Shown here: positions 45,272 to 53,629 of the stretch, one piece after another
How positions within the stretch are numbered: position 1 is the first letter of the stretch
How the letters are laid out: every line of letters starts with the position of its first letter
NCBI RefSeq assembly: GCF_026460945.1
Contig: NZ_JAOVZV010000008.1
Span: 62,001 to 126,000 of the forward strand
DNA: 64,000 nucleotides
Source: Chryseobacterium luquanense
Lineage (GTDB): Bacteria > Bacteroidota > Bacteroidia > Flavobacteriales > Weeksellaceae
Direction: 5' to 3'
Notes under the pieces: generated by a model
Databases searched by the model: none
Told to the model about the DNA's origin: nothing
What the model saw: the letters and a program-made list of their open reading frames with translations, nothing else
Translations under genes and position numbers: made by a program

Positions 45272-46351
45272 ATGAACTTAAGAGATTTGGAAAACAGCTG
45301 GATAAAAGATTTTCACCAGCCTCTCATTATCGCTGGACCATGCAGTGCGGAAAGTGAACAACAAATGCTGGAAACAGCAAAAAGAATTAAAAATACCAAT
45401 GCGCAGGTTCCTATTTTCCGTGCAGGAATTTGGAAACCAAGAACAAAACCGAATGGCTTTGAGGGAGTTGGAGTAATTGGTTTAAATTGGCTAAAAAAAG
45501 TAAAGGAAGAATATGGTTTTAAAACCGCTACAGAAGTTGCTAATGCGCATCACGTTGATGCAGCTTTAAAAGCTGATGTTGATATTTTATGGATTGGAGC
45601 ACGTTCTACAGTAAATCCTTTCACCGTTCAGGAAATTGCGGAAGCTTTAAAAGGAACTGAAAAAATAGTTTTGGTTAAAAATCCTGTAAATCCGGATTTA
45701 GCATTGTGGATTGGTGCTTTGGAAAGACTTTTAGGGCAGGATATTAAAAATTTAGGAGCTATTCACAGAGGTTTTTCAACATACCAGAAAACGAAATACA
45801 GAAATAATCCGAATTGGCAGATTGCTTTAGATTTTAAAAGTCAGTTTCCAAATATTCCGATTTTAATCGATCCTTCACACATTTGCGGAAATCGTACGGG
45901 ATTGGCAGATATTACGCAAGAAGCTTTGAATGTGGGTTACCAAGGTGCGATTATTGAATCTCACTGTAATCCTGATGAAGCTTGGAGTGATGCTTCCCAA
46001 CAAATTACACCGGAAGTTTTGGGTGAAATGATTTCAAATTTGAAAGTCAGAAATTCAGGATTAGCTGGTTTTGATCACGAAATGGGAAGACATAGAACTT
46101 TGATTTCCGATTTGGATTTTCAGTTGATTGAATTACTTTCTCAAAGAATGAAAATTTCATCAAAAATTGGAAAACTGAAAAAAGAAAATGATATTGCGAT
46201 TTTTCAACCGGATCGTTGGAAAGTTATTACAGAATATGCTATTCAAAAAGCTTCTGAGACAGGAATGTCGCAAGATTTTATTGAAAAGGTTTTTAAAGCG
46301 ATTCACGAAGAATCAATTGAGGTTCAAAATAGTATTATGATTAACAGATAA
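45272..46351 (+). CDS. Bifunctional DAHP synthase/chorismate mutase
   Basis: 359 residues. The N-terminal domain (about 1-255) is a DAHP synthase of the KDSA-like type: PLIIAGPCSAESEQQ, FRAGIWKPRTKPNGFEG, KTATEVANAHHVD, LIDPSHICGNR and IESHCNPDEAWSDA. The C-terminal helical domain (about 265-359) is an AroQ-type chorismate mutase: DLDFQLIELLSQRMKISSKIG with DRWKVI and ESIEVQ. It makes DAHP from PEP and erythrose-4-phosphate and converts chorismate to prephenate, the entry and branch point to Phe/Tyr. The leader peptide suggests control by aromatic amino acids. Confidence 0.93.
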   Translation: MNLRDLENSWIKDFHQPLIIAGPCSAESEQQMLETAKRIKNTNAQVPIFRAGIWKPRTKPNGFEGVGVIGLNWLKKVKEEYGFKTATEVANAHHVDAALKADVDILWIGARSTVNPFTVQEIAEALKGTEKIVLVKNPVNPDLALWIGALERLLGQDIKNLGAIHRGFSTYQKTKYRNNPNWQIALDFKSQFPNIPILIDPSHICGNRTGLADITQEALNVGYQGAIIESHCNPDEAWSDASQQITPEVLGEMISNLKVRNSGLAGFDHEMGRHRTLISDLDFQLIELLSQRMKISSKIGKLKKENDIAIFQPDRWKVITEYAIQKASETGMSQDFIEKVFKAIHEESIEVQNSIMINR

Positions 46352-46370
46352 GCTGGTTTTGGAAAAGTAG

Positions 46371-46409
46371 TAGGATTTAGAATTTGTTTCAGACTTAAAC
46401 TAAATCCTA
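46371..46409. repeat. Inverted repeat between DAHP synthase and rsgA
   Basis: taggatttag (46371-46380) and ctaaatccta (46400-46409) form a perfect 10-bp stem with a 19-base loop and no T-run. It may act as a weak terminator or processing site. Confidence 0.4.
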
Positions 46410-46428
46410 TTACCTAAACCTAATTCCT

Positions 46429-46436
46429 TATATTTG
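46429..46436 (+). promoter_or_regulatory. -7 promoter box TATATTTG for rsgA
   Basis: TAnnTTTG match ending ten bases before the rsgA ATG, so the leader would be very short. Confidence 0.6.
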
Positions 46437-46446
46437 CAATCTATAT

Positions 46447-47373
46447 ATGAAAGGAAAAATCATTAAATCTACAGGAAGTTGGTATCAGGTTTTGGAAACA
46501 GAAACCGGAAAAATTTTTGAAGCGAGAATTCGTGGGAAATTTAAACTGATAAAAACCAGACTTACAAATCCTTTAGCCGTTGGTGATTTTGTAGAATTTC
46601 AGTTGGAGCAGGATGATGTTGCATGGATTACGAAAATTGAGCCCCGCAAAAATTATCTTATCCGAAAATCTGTAAACCTTTCAAAAGAAGCGCATATTAT
46701 TGCTTCGAATATTGATTTGGCTTGTTTTATTTTTACTTTAAAACATCCCGAAACTTCTCTCGGTTTTCTAGACCGTTTTTTAGCTTGTTGTGAAGCTTAC
46801 AATATTACTCCATTGATTTTATTCAATAAAATGGATGTTCTTTCTGAAGAAGAATCTGAAATTGTAAAAGATATTGAATTTCTTTACAATGAAATCGGGT
46901 ACGAAACTTTGGAAATTTCTTCTTATTCAAAATTAAATCTTGATGATCTGGTTGAGCTTCTCAAAGATAAAACTTCTGTATTTTTTGGTCATTCCGGTTG
47001 TGGTAAATCAACTTTGGTCAATGCAATGCAGCCAAATCTGAATTTAAGAACTTCGGAGATTTCTGATACTCATTTAAAAGGGAAGCATACAACTACTTTT
47101 GCACAAATGCATTTTTGGGATTTTGGAGGAAATGTTATAGATACTCCTGGAGTTCGAGAATTTGCGATGATTGATATTGAAAAGGAAGAAGTACAGCATT
47201 ATTTTCCTGAAATTTTTAAAAAGAAGGAACAATGCAAGTATCATAATTGTATGCATATAAATGAGCCAAAATGTGCCGTTTTAGAATCTTTAGAAACTGG
47301 CGAAATTCAATCTTCAAGATATTCCACTTATATTAAATTGATGGAAGAGGCGGAAGAGAATACTCACAGATAA
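46447..47373 (+). CDS. rsgA: Ribosome small subunit-dependent GTPase A
   Basis: 308 residues. OB fold in the first 70 residues (GKIIKSTGSWYQVLE), then a circularly permuted GTPase: G4 FNKMD (about 122), G5-like ISSYSK, G1 GHSGCGKSTLVNA, G2 GKHTTTF, G3 DTPGVREF. The C-terminal zinc module is C(x)4-HNC(x)H-type: CKYHNCMHINEPKC. It matures 30S ribosomal subunits in the cytoplasm with GTP. Confidence 0.95.
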   Translation: MKGKIIKSTGSWYQVLETETGKIFEARIRGKFKLIKTRLTNPLAVGDFVEFQLEQDDVAWITKIEPRKNYLIRKSVNLSKEAHIIASNIDLACFIFTLKHPETSLGFLDRFLACCEAYNITPLILFNKMDVLSEEESEIVKDIEFLYNEIGYETLEISSYSKLNLDDLVELLKDKTSVFFGHSGCGKSTLVNAMQPNLNLRTSEISDTHLKGKHTTTFAQMHFWDFGGNVIDTPGVREFAMIDIEKEEVQHYFPEIFKKKEQCKYHNCMHINEPKCAVLESLETGEIQSSRYSTYIKLMEEAEENTHR

Positions 47374-47502
47374 GTAATTTTCTTACATTTTTTAAGCTAA
47401 ACTTATTTCTTTGTTTTATTTTGAAGCAAAAAGAGTATTTATACTCATATTTGGAATTATAAAATTGTGAATTATATAATTTAAATGCTAATTATTAGCA
47501 AT

Positions 47503-47525
47503 AAAAAACCCAGCCGAAGCTGGGT
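47503..47525 (-). terminator. Orphan minus-strand terminator, CCCAGC-TTCG-GCTGGG type
   Basis: 7-bp stem acccagc/gctgggt (47508-47514, 47519-47525) with a TTCG tetraloop on the minus strand, followed by TTTTTT. No minus-strand gene ends here, so it would close a short unannotated transcript. Confidence 0.7.
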
Positions 47526-47669
47526 AAAAACTAATAACCATGAAAACTCAAATTAAACATGAGAATCGAATTAATAGTTACAATTACTGTGCCAAGAAAT
47601 TACTCTCAATTCTTAATAAAAGTTATTTTATGTTAAAATTAATTTAAAATTTATTTTAGATATTTTTTG

Positions 47670-47677
47670 TAATTTTG
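47670..47677 (+). promoter_or_regulatory. -7 promoter box TAATTTTG for ndk
   Basis: TAnnTTTG match 23 bases before the ndk ATG (47701); it rules out the in-frame upstream start at 47677. Confidence 0.6.
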
Positions 47678-47700
47678 TGCCATTAAAAAAATATTCAATT

Positions 47701-48117
47701 ATGTCAAACATTACATTCACAATGATTAAGCCAGATGCAGTTGCTGACGGTCACATTGGTGCTATTTTAGGAAAAATTTCAGAAGGTGGTTTTAAGATCA
47801 AGGCTTTAAAATTAACTCAGCTTACTGTTGCAGATGCAAAAAAATTCTATGAAGTGCATGCTGAAAGACCTTTTTACGGAGAATTGGTTGATTTTATGAG
47901 TTCAGGTCCTATTGTAGCTGCAGTTTTAGAAAAAGACAATGCGGTTGAAGATTTCAGAACTTTAATCGGAGCTACAAATCCTGCTGAAGCGGCTGAAGGA
48001 ACTATCAGAAAAATGTTTGCTAGAAGCATTGGAGAGAATGCAGTGCACGGTTCTGACTCTAACGAAAATGCTTTAATTGAAGCTCAGTTTCATTTTTCAG
48101 GGAGAGAGATTTTTTAA
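47701..48117 (+). CDS. ndk: Nucleoside diphosphate kinase
   Basis: 138 residues from ATG 47701 ([14 protein letters not shown]). The family signature TMIKPDAV opens the protein; the phospho-histidine is in [13 protein letters not shown] (around residue 118); [15 protein letters not shown] and [18 protein letters not shown] are conserved. It transfers phosphate from ATP to nucleoside diphosphates, balancing NTP pools. Monocistronic with a strong terminator. Confidence 0.96.
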   Translation: MSNITFTMIKPDAVADGHIGAILGKISEGGFKIKALKLTQLTVADAKKFYEVHAERPFYGELVDFMSSGPIVAAVLEKDNAVEDFRTLIGATNPAEAAEGTIRKMFARSIGENAVHGSDSNENALIEAQFHFSGREIF

Positions 48118-48130
48118 ATAAATCTATATA

Positions 48131-48165
48131 AAAAAAATCCGGAAATTTTTCCGGATTTTTTTTTG
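48131..48165 (+). terminator. Rho-independent terminator after ndk
   Basis: Stem atccggaaa/tttccggat with flanking A and T runs (nine T). Confidence 0.85.
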
Positions 48166-48487
48166 TTCTAATAATTTGATAGTCAAATATCTGCCATTTA
48201 GTCTTGATTTGTAAATAAGGTATTTCGCATTGATTACTATATTGTTTAGATTCAAATTAATTAATATTTTTAAAATTCAATTATTTGCAATTGATCATTC
48301 AGTTATGTTTGAAGAAAAATTAGAATAAATGCTTATGAATTAAAATTCCGTGTTTTTACGGATAGGATGATGTGTCATATTTTTTCATCTTTACATCAAA
48401 TAAAAACAGAGAATCAGATTCCTAGGCATCGAATCTAAAAAGAAAACTAATGACCATAATAATTAAATTATCTCTTTGTAAGAGAAG

Positions 48488-48516
48488 AAAGACAGTTGAT
48501 TCAACTGTCTTTTTGT
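48488..48516 (+). terminator. Terminator closing a possible small RNA
   Basis: Perfect 11-bp stem aaagacagttg/caactgtcttt, 3-base loop, then T-rich sequence. Confidence 0.75.
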
Positions 48517-48528
48517 TTTATTGAATAA

Positions 48529-48562
48529 GGCTATTTCAAATTTCATGAAATAGCCCTTTTTA
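48529..48562. terminator. Hairpin downstream of rpe
   Basis: 9-bp stem ggctatttc/gaaatagcc; T-run on the plus strand, A/T-rich on the minus. It lies 24 bases after the rpe stop and can serve both strands. Confidence 0.6.
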
Positions 48563-48578
48563 TATTTGAATTTTTAAT

Positions 48579-49229
48579 TTAAACCTTTAAAAGTTCAATA
48601 GTTCTTTCAGGGTTTTCTGTTGAAAAAACGGCATTTCCGGCAACCAATACATCTGCTCCAGCTTCAAATAATTTAGATGCATTATCTAAATTTACTCCGC
48701 CATCAATTTCAATTAGAGCTGTAGAATTATTACTTAAAATAAGATCTTTAGTCTCAGCGATTTTCTTGTAAGTATTTTCGATGAATTTCTGACCTCCAAA
48801 TCCTGGATTTACACTCATTAATAAAACCAAATCAACATCTGCAATAATATCTTCAAGCAATAATACAGGTGTTGAAGGATTTAAAACAACTCCAGCTTTT
48901 ACACCTTTGCTTTGAATATGATGAATTGTTCTGTGAATATGCGTACAGGCTTCATAGTGTATAGAGATTAAATCTGCTCCATGACTGATAAATTCATCAA
49001 CATATTTTTCTGGCTCCACAATCATTAAATGTACATCAACAAATTTTTTTGCATGTTGTTGTACGGTTTTCATCACAGGAAACCCGAAAGAAATATTCGG
49101 AACAAATCTGCCGTCCATCACATCGATGTGTAACCAATCTGCCTGAGAATTATTAAGCATTTCGATATCTCTCTGCAGGTTCCCAAAGTCTGCGGATAAA
49201 AGGGAAGGAGCAATAAGTTTCGTTCTCAT
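48579..49229 (-). CDS. rpe: Ribulose-phosphate 3-epimerase
   Basis: 216 residues. TIM barrel with LIAPSLLSADFGNLQRDI at the start, metal-binding DVMDGRFVPNISFG (about 37-50), the phrase HLMIVEPEKYVDEF, VNPGFGGQKFIENTYKKI and IDGGVNLDNASKLFEAGAD near the C-terminus. It interconverts ribulose-5-phosphate and xylulose-5-phosphate in the pentose phosphate pathway. Confidence 0.96.
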   Translation of the reverse strand: MRTKLIAPSLLSADFGNLQRDIEMLNNSQADWLHIDVMDGRFVPNISFGFPVMKTVQQHAKKFVDVHLMIVEPEKYVDEFISHGADLISIHYEACTHIHRTIHHIQSKGVKAGVVLNPSTPVLLLEDIIADVDLVLLMSVNPGFGGQKFIENTYKKIAETKDLILSNNSTALIEIDGGVNLDNASKLFEAGADVLVAGNAVFSTENPERTIELLKV

Positions 49230-49311
49230 TTTTACTTATATTTAGATTTTAGAGGTAGAAAATAAGAGCTAGACTGGAACTAACTTTTAATATCTAATTC
49301 TAACTTCTTTC

Positions 49312-50388
49312 TTAATGATATTTCAATTTCATTTCTGGTGTAATCTTCAAAAGTGTTTCGTAAATCAATTGAATTACGTTTCCAACATCTTCTTTAGATA
49401 CCATTTCCACTGTTGTATGCATGTATCGCAAAGGTAAGGAAATCAACGCACTTGGAACTCCACCATTTGAATGTGCGAAAGCATCTGTATCTGTTCCTGT
49501 TGCGCGACTTGCTGCAGCTCTTTGAAAAGGAATCTTTTTAGTTTTTGCAGTGTCAATAATCAATTCTCTGATGGTATGATGTACACTGGGAGCAAAAAAT
49601 ACAACTGGGCCGTCTCCACATTTTTGATCGCCTTCCTTTTTCTTTTCAATCATTGGAGTCGTCGTATCATGGGTAACATCTGTAACGATTGCGATATTTG
49701 GTTTAATTGTATCTGCGATCATATCTGCGCCGTACAAACCAACTTCTTCCTGAACTGAATTGGTAATGTATAAACCAAAAGGAATCTGTTTTTTGTTTTC
49801 CTTTAAAAGTCTCGCAACTTCAGCAATCATAAATCCACCAATTCTGTTATCTAAAGCCCTGCAAACAAAATAACGATTGTTCATTTCGAAAAATTCATCT
49901 GGATAAGTAATCATGCATCCTACGAAAATTCCTAAATCTTCAACTTCTTGTTTTGAAGTTGCACCACAATCGATGAAAATATTATCAATTTTTGGAGTTG
50001 GTTCGTTCTGATTTGCGCTTCTTGTGTGAATTGCAGGCCATCCAAAAACTCCTTTTACAATTCCTTTTTCTCCATGAATACTTACAACTTTCGAAGGCGC
50101 AATAGTTTGATCTGAACCTCCGTTTCTGATAACATAAATTAGACCATCGTCGGTAATATAATTTACATACCAGGAAATTTCATCAGCATGAGCTTCAATG
50201 ACTACTTTGAATTCTGCTTCAGGATTGATAATTCCGTAACAAGTTCCGTAATGATCGACTTCAACTTTATCTACATACGGAGTGATATAATCCATCCATA
50301 TTTTTTGACCTTCATGTTCGTAACCAGTTGGTGACGAAGTATTTAAATATTTCTCTAAAAATTTCAAAGATTTCTTCTCAAATTTCAT
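49312..50388 (-). CDS. M42 family metallopeptidase (glutamyl aminopeptidase/endoglucanase-like)
   Basis: 358 residues. Metal ligands occur in the M42 order: EAHADEISWYV (about 66-76), ALDNRIGGF, NSVQEEVGLYGAD (catalytic Glu), VTDVTHDTT, and a late H in RYMHTTVEMV. Family members form cytoplasmic dodecameric aminopeptidases cutting peptides after proteasome or protease action. Transcribed divergently from the DUF4294 gene. Confidence 0.92.
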   Translation of the reverse strand: MKFEKKSLKFLEKYLNTSSPTGYEHEGQKIWMDYITPYVDKVEVDHYGTCYGIINPEAEFKVVIEAHADEISWYVNYITDDGLIYVIRNGGSDQTIAPSKVVSIHGEKGIVKGVFGWPAIHTRSANQNEPTPKIDNIFIDCGATSKQEVEDLGIFVGCMITYPDEFFEMNNRYFVCRALDNRIGGFMIAEVARLLKENKKQIPFGLYITNSVQEEVGLYGADMIADTIKPNIAIVTDVTHDTTTPMIEKKKEGDQKCGDGPVVFFAPSVHHTIRELIIDTAKTKKIPFQRAAASRATGTDTDAFAHSNGGVPSALISLPLRYMHTTVEMVSKEDVGNVIQLIYETLLKITPEMKLKYH

Positions 50389-50440
50389 ATAAAAGGAATG
50401 ATTTTTGTTATCAAATTTTGTTATAATACGTGTAAAAATA

Positions 50441-51148
50441 ATGAAATTTCATAAAATTGCCTGCCTTTTTCTGTTCTTTTTTGGTCTTACTGTTTTTGGG
50501 CAGCAGAGAGATTCTATTATTGCAAGATCTCTGGCGCAGTATCCGCAAGATCAATTACAGACTGATGAATTTGGAAATAAATTCTATTATGATGAAAGAC
50601 AAAAGGCCAAAATCTACGAGATTAATGGTGAAACGGTAGTTGTCATGGATGAATTGGTTCTTCTAAATAAACCAAAATTCAACAATCAGCTTGATAAAAA
50701 CTATTACTTTTTTTTAAATAAAAAATTATATCGAGTTTATCCTTTGTTTTTAACGGCATTGCAGCAATATAGAGATATTCAAGGAGAAATGAATAATCTT
50801 GACACGGCAGCAAAGCGAAAATATGTAAAAGACAGACAAAATATGTTAGCTGATCAATATGAAAAGCAATTAAGGGATTTAACGACAACTGAAGGTCAGG
50901 TTTTTGCTAAATTATTGAACAGAGCAACCGGAAAAAACGTTTTCGAAATCATTAAAGAATTACGTGGAGGATGGAGTGCTTTTTGGTGGAACGTAAAGGG
51001 TAAAATGGCAGATATTGATTTGAAAGACAGGTATAATCCTCATAAAAATAGAACCGATGAGTTCTTAGAATCACTTCTTCAATCCAATTGGAATTCCGGT
51101 TATTTGCAACCTTATCCAGGAGCAAAAGATTTTAAAGTATCAAAATAA
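50441..51148 (+). CDS. DUF4294 family secreted protein
   Basis: 235 residues from ATG 50441 (MKFHKIACLFLFFFGLTVFG, signal peptide); an earlier Met at 50405 would include upstream promoter-like sequence. The body has the DUF4294 phrases MDELVLLNKPKF, KKLYRVYPLFLTALQQYRDI and KLLNRATGKNVFEIIKELRGGWSAFWWNVKGKMADIDLK. Periplasmic, role unknown; restricted largely to Bacteroidota. It faces the NUDIX gene with a shared terminator. Confidence 0.88.
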   Translation: MKFHKIACLFLFFFGLTVFGQQRDSIIARSLAQYPQDQLQTDEFGNKFYYDERQKAKIYEINGETVVVMDELVLLNKPKFNNQLDKNYYFFLNKKLYRVYPLFLTALQQYRDIQGEMNNLDTAAKRKYVKDRQNMLADQYEKQLRDLTTTEGQVFAKLLNRATGKNVFEIIKELRGGWSAFWWNVKGKMADIDLKDRYNPHKNRTDEFLESLLQSNWNSGYLQPYPGAKDFKVSK

Positions 51149-51151
51149 TAA

Positions 51152-51183
51152 AAAAATTCCTGTAAATATTTACAGGAATTTTT
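51152..51183. terminator. Perfect palindromic bidirectional terminator overlapping the NUDIX stop
   Basis: 16-bp arms without mismatch (51152-51167 and 51168-51183). The final codons and stop of the NUDIX gene (stop 51170-51172) lie inside it. Confidence 0.85.
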
Positions 51184-51586
51184 CTTTCAGTTTATCGAAA
51201 ACAATTTTATCAATAGGTAGTATAAACGGATTTTCAGAAGTATCTATCGGAATCCAATCTATTTTTTCAATACAAGGATCGAGAATGATAAAATCTTCTT
51301 CGTTGGTAATATTTACCATATAATATATAGTAAGCAATTGCTCGTTAGATTTAAACCTTGAAACCAAAAAATCTTCCTGAGTATAAAGATGTTCTACAAT
51401 TTCTATATGTACATTCAGTTCTTCCTCAAATTCACGTTTCAAACAATCTGTTAATCCTTCACCATATTCCAATCCGCCACCTGGGAATTTCATCAAGGGT
51501 TCACCTGCATATTCTTCAAAAAGCGTTAGAACTTTTTTATCTTTTACAACACAGGCGTAAACTCTTACATTAATATTGTCAATCAT
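51170..51586 (-). CDS. NUDIX hydrolase
   Basis: 138 residues with a complete Nudix box, GGGLEYGEGLTDCLKREFEEELNV (residues about 36-59), preceded by MKFPGG. It hydrolyses a nucleoside diphosphate linked to another moiety; the substrate is unknown. Its 3' end forms one arm of the palindromic terminator shared with the DUF4294 gene, so the coding sequence is constrained there. Confidence 0.92.
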   Translation of the reverse strand: MIDNINVRVYACVVKDKKVLTLFEEYAGEPLMKFPGGGLEYGEGLTDCLKREFEEELNVHIEIVEHLYTQEDFLVSRFKSNEQLLTIYYMVNITNEEDFIILDPCIEKIDWIPIDTSENPFILPIDKIVFDKLKEKFL

Positions 51587-51634
51587 AAATAATAATTTGC
51601 TTAGCTAAAATAAGGAAAAATGTTTTAAGTCAGA

Positions 51635-51724
51635 AGTTATTAATTATGAGTTATAAGTTTTAAAAAAGCTATAATTATTAAAACCACTACATTTATATAG
51701 CTAACAAATTCATAATTAATAACT
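51635..51724. repeat. Inverted repeat agttattaattatga flanking the NUDIX-mnmD gap
   Basis: agttattaattatga at 51635-51649 and its exact complement at 51710-51724, 60 bases apart. The second arm reaches the last base of mnmD. Confidence 0.6.
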
Positions 51725-52413
51725 CAAAACTTTATAGCGTTAATCATTTCTCTCTTTCCGGGAGGTCCCTGTTTTTTTTCAACTTTAAAATTAAGCTCTT
51801 CTAAAATTCTTCTTACACTTCCTTTTGATGAATAGGTTGTTAACAATCCATTTACATTCATTTTGTCGGAAACCATTTCAAATAAAGGCTTTTCCCAAAG
51901 ATCAGGTTGAACTCTCGCTCCGAAACAATCATAATAAACTAAGTTAATCTTCGGTAAGTCAATGTTTTTTAGATCAAAAAAGTCACATTGAATCTTATGT
52001 AGGTTAAAACCTTTAGTAATTTCAACCGATTTTTCCCAATCCGATTGATGAATTTTTTGATAAATATTTTTTAATTCAGAGTTATCAAACAGTTCGAAAT
52101 ACGCTAAATTTTCTATTTCAGACTCTTTTATTGGATATTTTTCGAGGGTGAAATAGTTGATGACATGATTTTTGTCAGTTTTTAAATATTCATTAATTGT
52201 TACTAAAACATTCAAACCTGTTCCAAAACCGAGTTCTAAAATGTTAATTTCGCAATCATTTATTAAAATAAGTCCATTTTTAATAAACACGTGTTCTGCT
52301 TCTTGAAGTGCTCCGTGATGAGAATGGTAATTTTCATTTAATTCACTGATAAACAAAGTTTTACTACCGTCATTGGTTGTCTTAATCTCTCTTTCCAAAG
52401 TAATTTTTTTCAA
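51724..52413 (-). CDS. mnmD: tRNA 5-methylaminomethyl-2-thiouridine methyltransferase MnmD
   Basis: 229 residues. Rossmann methyltransferase core: INILELGFGTGLNVLVTINE (SAM site), VYYDCFGARVQPDLW, and C-terminal LLTTYSSKGSVRRILEELNF with QGPPGKREMINA. The sequence matches the methyltransferase half of MnmC, standing alone as MnmD. It methylates wobble uridine 34 of tRNAs. The start is uncertain: the first codon is TTG (52411-52413), overlapping a TAAATTTG box; TTG at 52399 is another candidate. Confidence 0.9.
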   Translation of the reverse strand: MKKITLEREIKTTNDGSKTLFISELNENYHSHHGALQEAEHVFIKNGLILINDCEINILELGFGTGLNVLVTINEYLKTDKNHVINYFTLEKYPIKESEIENLAYFELFDNSELKNIYQKIHQSDWEKSVEITKGFNLHKIQCDFFDLKNIDLPKINLVYYDCFGARVQPDLWEKPLFEMVSDKMNVNGLLTTYSSKGSVRRILEELNFKVEKKQGPPGKREMINAIKF

Positions 52414-52449
52414 ATTTAATCTAAAATTTTTATATTTGGAAAATTATGT

Positions 52450-52457
52450 TAAATTTG
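52450..52457 (+). promoter_or_regulatory. -7 promoter box TAAATTTG for ilvE
   Basis: TAnnTTTG match 25 bases before the ilvE ATG. Confidence 0.6.
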
Positions 52458-52482
52458 TAGAACATCATAAAAATTTTAAGAA

Positions 52483-53553
52483 ATGATAATTCAAAAAACA
52501 GAAAACTCTAGAATTTCTACATTCGATCCTAATAATTTTTCGTTTGGAAATACTTTCAGTGATCACATGATCATCTGTGAATATGAGAACGGTAAATGGG
52601 GCGATGTGAAATTGGTTCCTTATGGTCCCTTACTGTTTACTCCTGCAATGATGGGGGTAAATTACGGACAAGCTTGTTTTGAAGGTATGAAAGCTTACAA
52701 AGACAACGACGGACAGGTTTTCCTTTTCAGGCCCGAAAAGAATTTTGAGCGTATCAATAAATCTGCAACTCGTTTGGCAATGCCGGAAGTTACAGAAGAA
52801 ATGTTTTTGGATGGATTAAAAGCATTAGTTGATATCGATAGAGATTGGATTCCTCAAGGAGAAGGTAATTCGTTATATATCAGACCTTTAATTTTTGCTA
52901 CAGAAGAAGCTTTGAAAGCGAGAGTAGCAAATAAATATATGTTTGCAATCGTTGCTACACCTGCAAAAATGTATTATACAGAGCCGGTTTCAGTAAAAAT
53001 TTCAGATCATTATTCAAGAGCTGCAAGTGGTGGAGTAGGTTCTGCTAAAGCTGCTGGAAATTATGCTGCATCTTTTTACCCAACTCAGTTGGCTATCGAT
53101 GAAGGGTATGATCAAATTATCTGGACAGATGATGCCACTCACGAATATTTCGAAGAAAGTGGAACGATGAATGTTTTCGTAAGAATCAACGATACTATTT
53201 TTACACCGCCAACTTCTGAAAAAATCTTAGATGGGGTTACAAGAGACAGCTTCATTGCATTAGCTAAAAAAAGAGGTTTCGAAGTAAAAGTTGAAGCTAT
53301 TAAAGTAAAAGATGTAGTTGGAGCTCAGAAAAACGGAACTTTGAAGGAAGTTTGGGGAGTAGGAACAGCAGTTGTTACAACAGTTTTCCAGGCTTTAGGT
53401 TATAATGGTGAAAAATTAGAATTGCCAAGACTTTCAGATGAAGAAAGTTTCGCAGTAACATTGAAAAATGATTTGGTTAATTTACAAACTAACCTTTCTG
53501 AAGATCCTTTCGGATGGAGAGTTTTGGTTGATCATGCTTTAGAAACAGTTTAA
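52483..53553 (+). CDS. ilvE: Branched-chain amino acid aminotransferase
   Basis: 356 residues, class IV PLP aminotransferase of the eukaryotic/bacterial IlvE type. QACFEGMKAYK near residue 66, RIN(K)SATRLAMP, and GGVGSAKAAGNYAASFYP containing the Schiff-base Lys (about residue 190). EESGTMNVFVRI and ILDGVTRDSFIALA are family signatures. It interconverts Leu/Ile/Val and their 2-oxo acids with glutamate. Monocistronic. Confidence 0.96.
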   Translation: MIIQKTENSRISTFDPNNFSFGNTFSDHMIICEYENGKWGDVKLVPYGPLLFTPAMMGVNYGQACFEGMKAYKDNDGQVFLFRPEKNFERINKSATRLAMPEVTEEMFLDGLKALVDIDRDWIPQGEGNSLYIRPLIFATEEALKARVANKYMFAIVATPAKMYYTEPVSVKISDHYSRAASGGVGSAKAAGNYAASFYPTQLAIDEGYDQIIWTDDATHEYFEESGTMNVFVRINDTIFTPPTSEKILDGVTRDSFIALAKKRGFEVKVEAIKVKDVVGAQKNGTLKEVWGVGTAVVTTVFQALGYNGEKLELPRLSDEESFAVTLKNDLVNLQTNLSEDPFGWRVLVDHALETV

Positions 53554-53575
53554 TTTTAGAATTAAATATCAATAT

Positions 53576-53603
53576 AAAGTCGGGAATTGCTCCCGACTTT
53601 TTT
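53576..53603 (+). terminator. Rho-independent terminator after ilvE
   Basis: 10-bp stem aaagtcggga/tcccgacttt, loop attgc, then T residues. Confidence 0.9.
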
Positions 53604-53629
53604 GTTGTTTGAAAATGTGAAAAATTTTC

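Larger units (their letters stand above)
47374..47700. other. Intergenic region between rsgA and ndk with minus-strand terminator
   Basis: Holds the hairpin at 47508-47525 and the ndk -7 box at 47670-47677. A 9-codon minus-strand ORF (MFNLSFHGY, from 47562) stops just before the hairpin. No larger gene is supported. Confidence 0.5.
48166..48578 (+). other. Intergenic region with possible small RNA
   Basis: No coding gene. Between about 48330 and 48516 there are hairpins ccgt/acgg, agattc/gaatct (48416-48436) and a strong terminator-type hairpin at 48488-48512 with a U-run, all oriented on the plus strand. No gene ends before them, suggesting a short non-coding transcript. The sequence aaaactaatgaccat at 48443-48457 resembles aaaactaataaccat at 47527-47541. 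Confidence 0.4.

Noticed and set aside
48430..48470. Minus-strand tiny peptide ending YYGH near the second aaaactaat motif
   Set aside because: An in-frame stop lies directly upstream, and no start codon precedes it.
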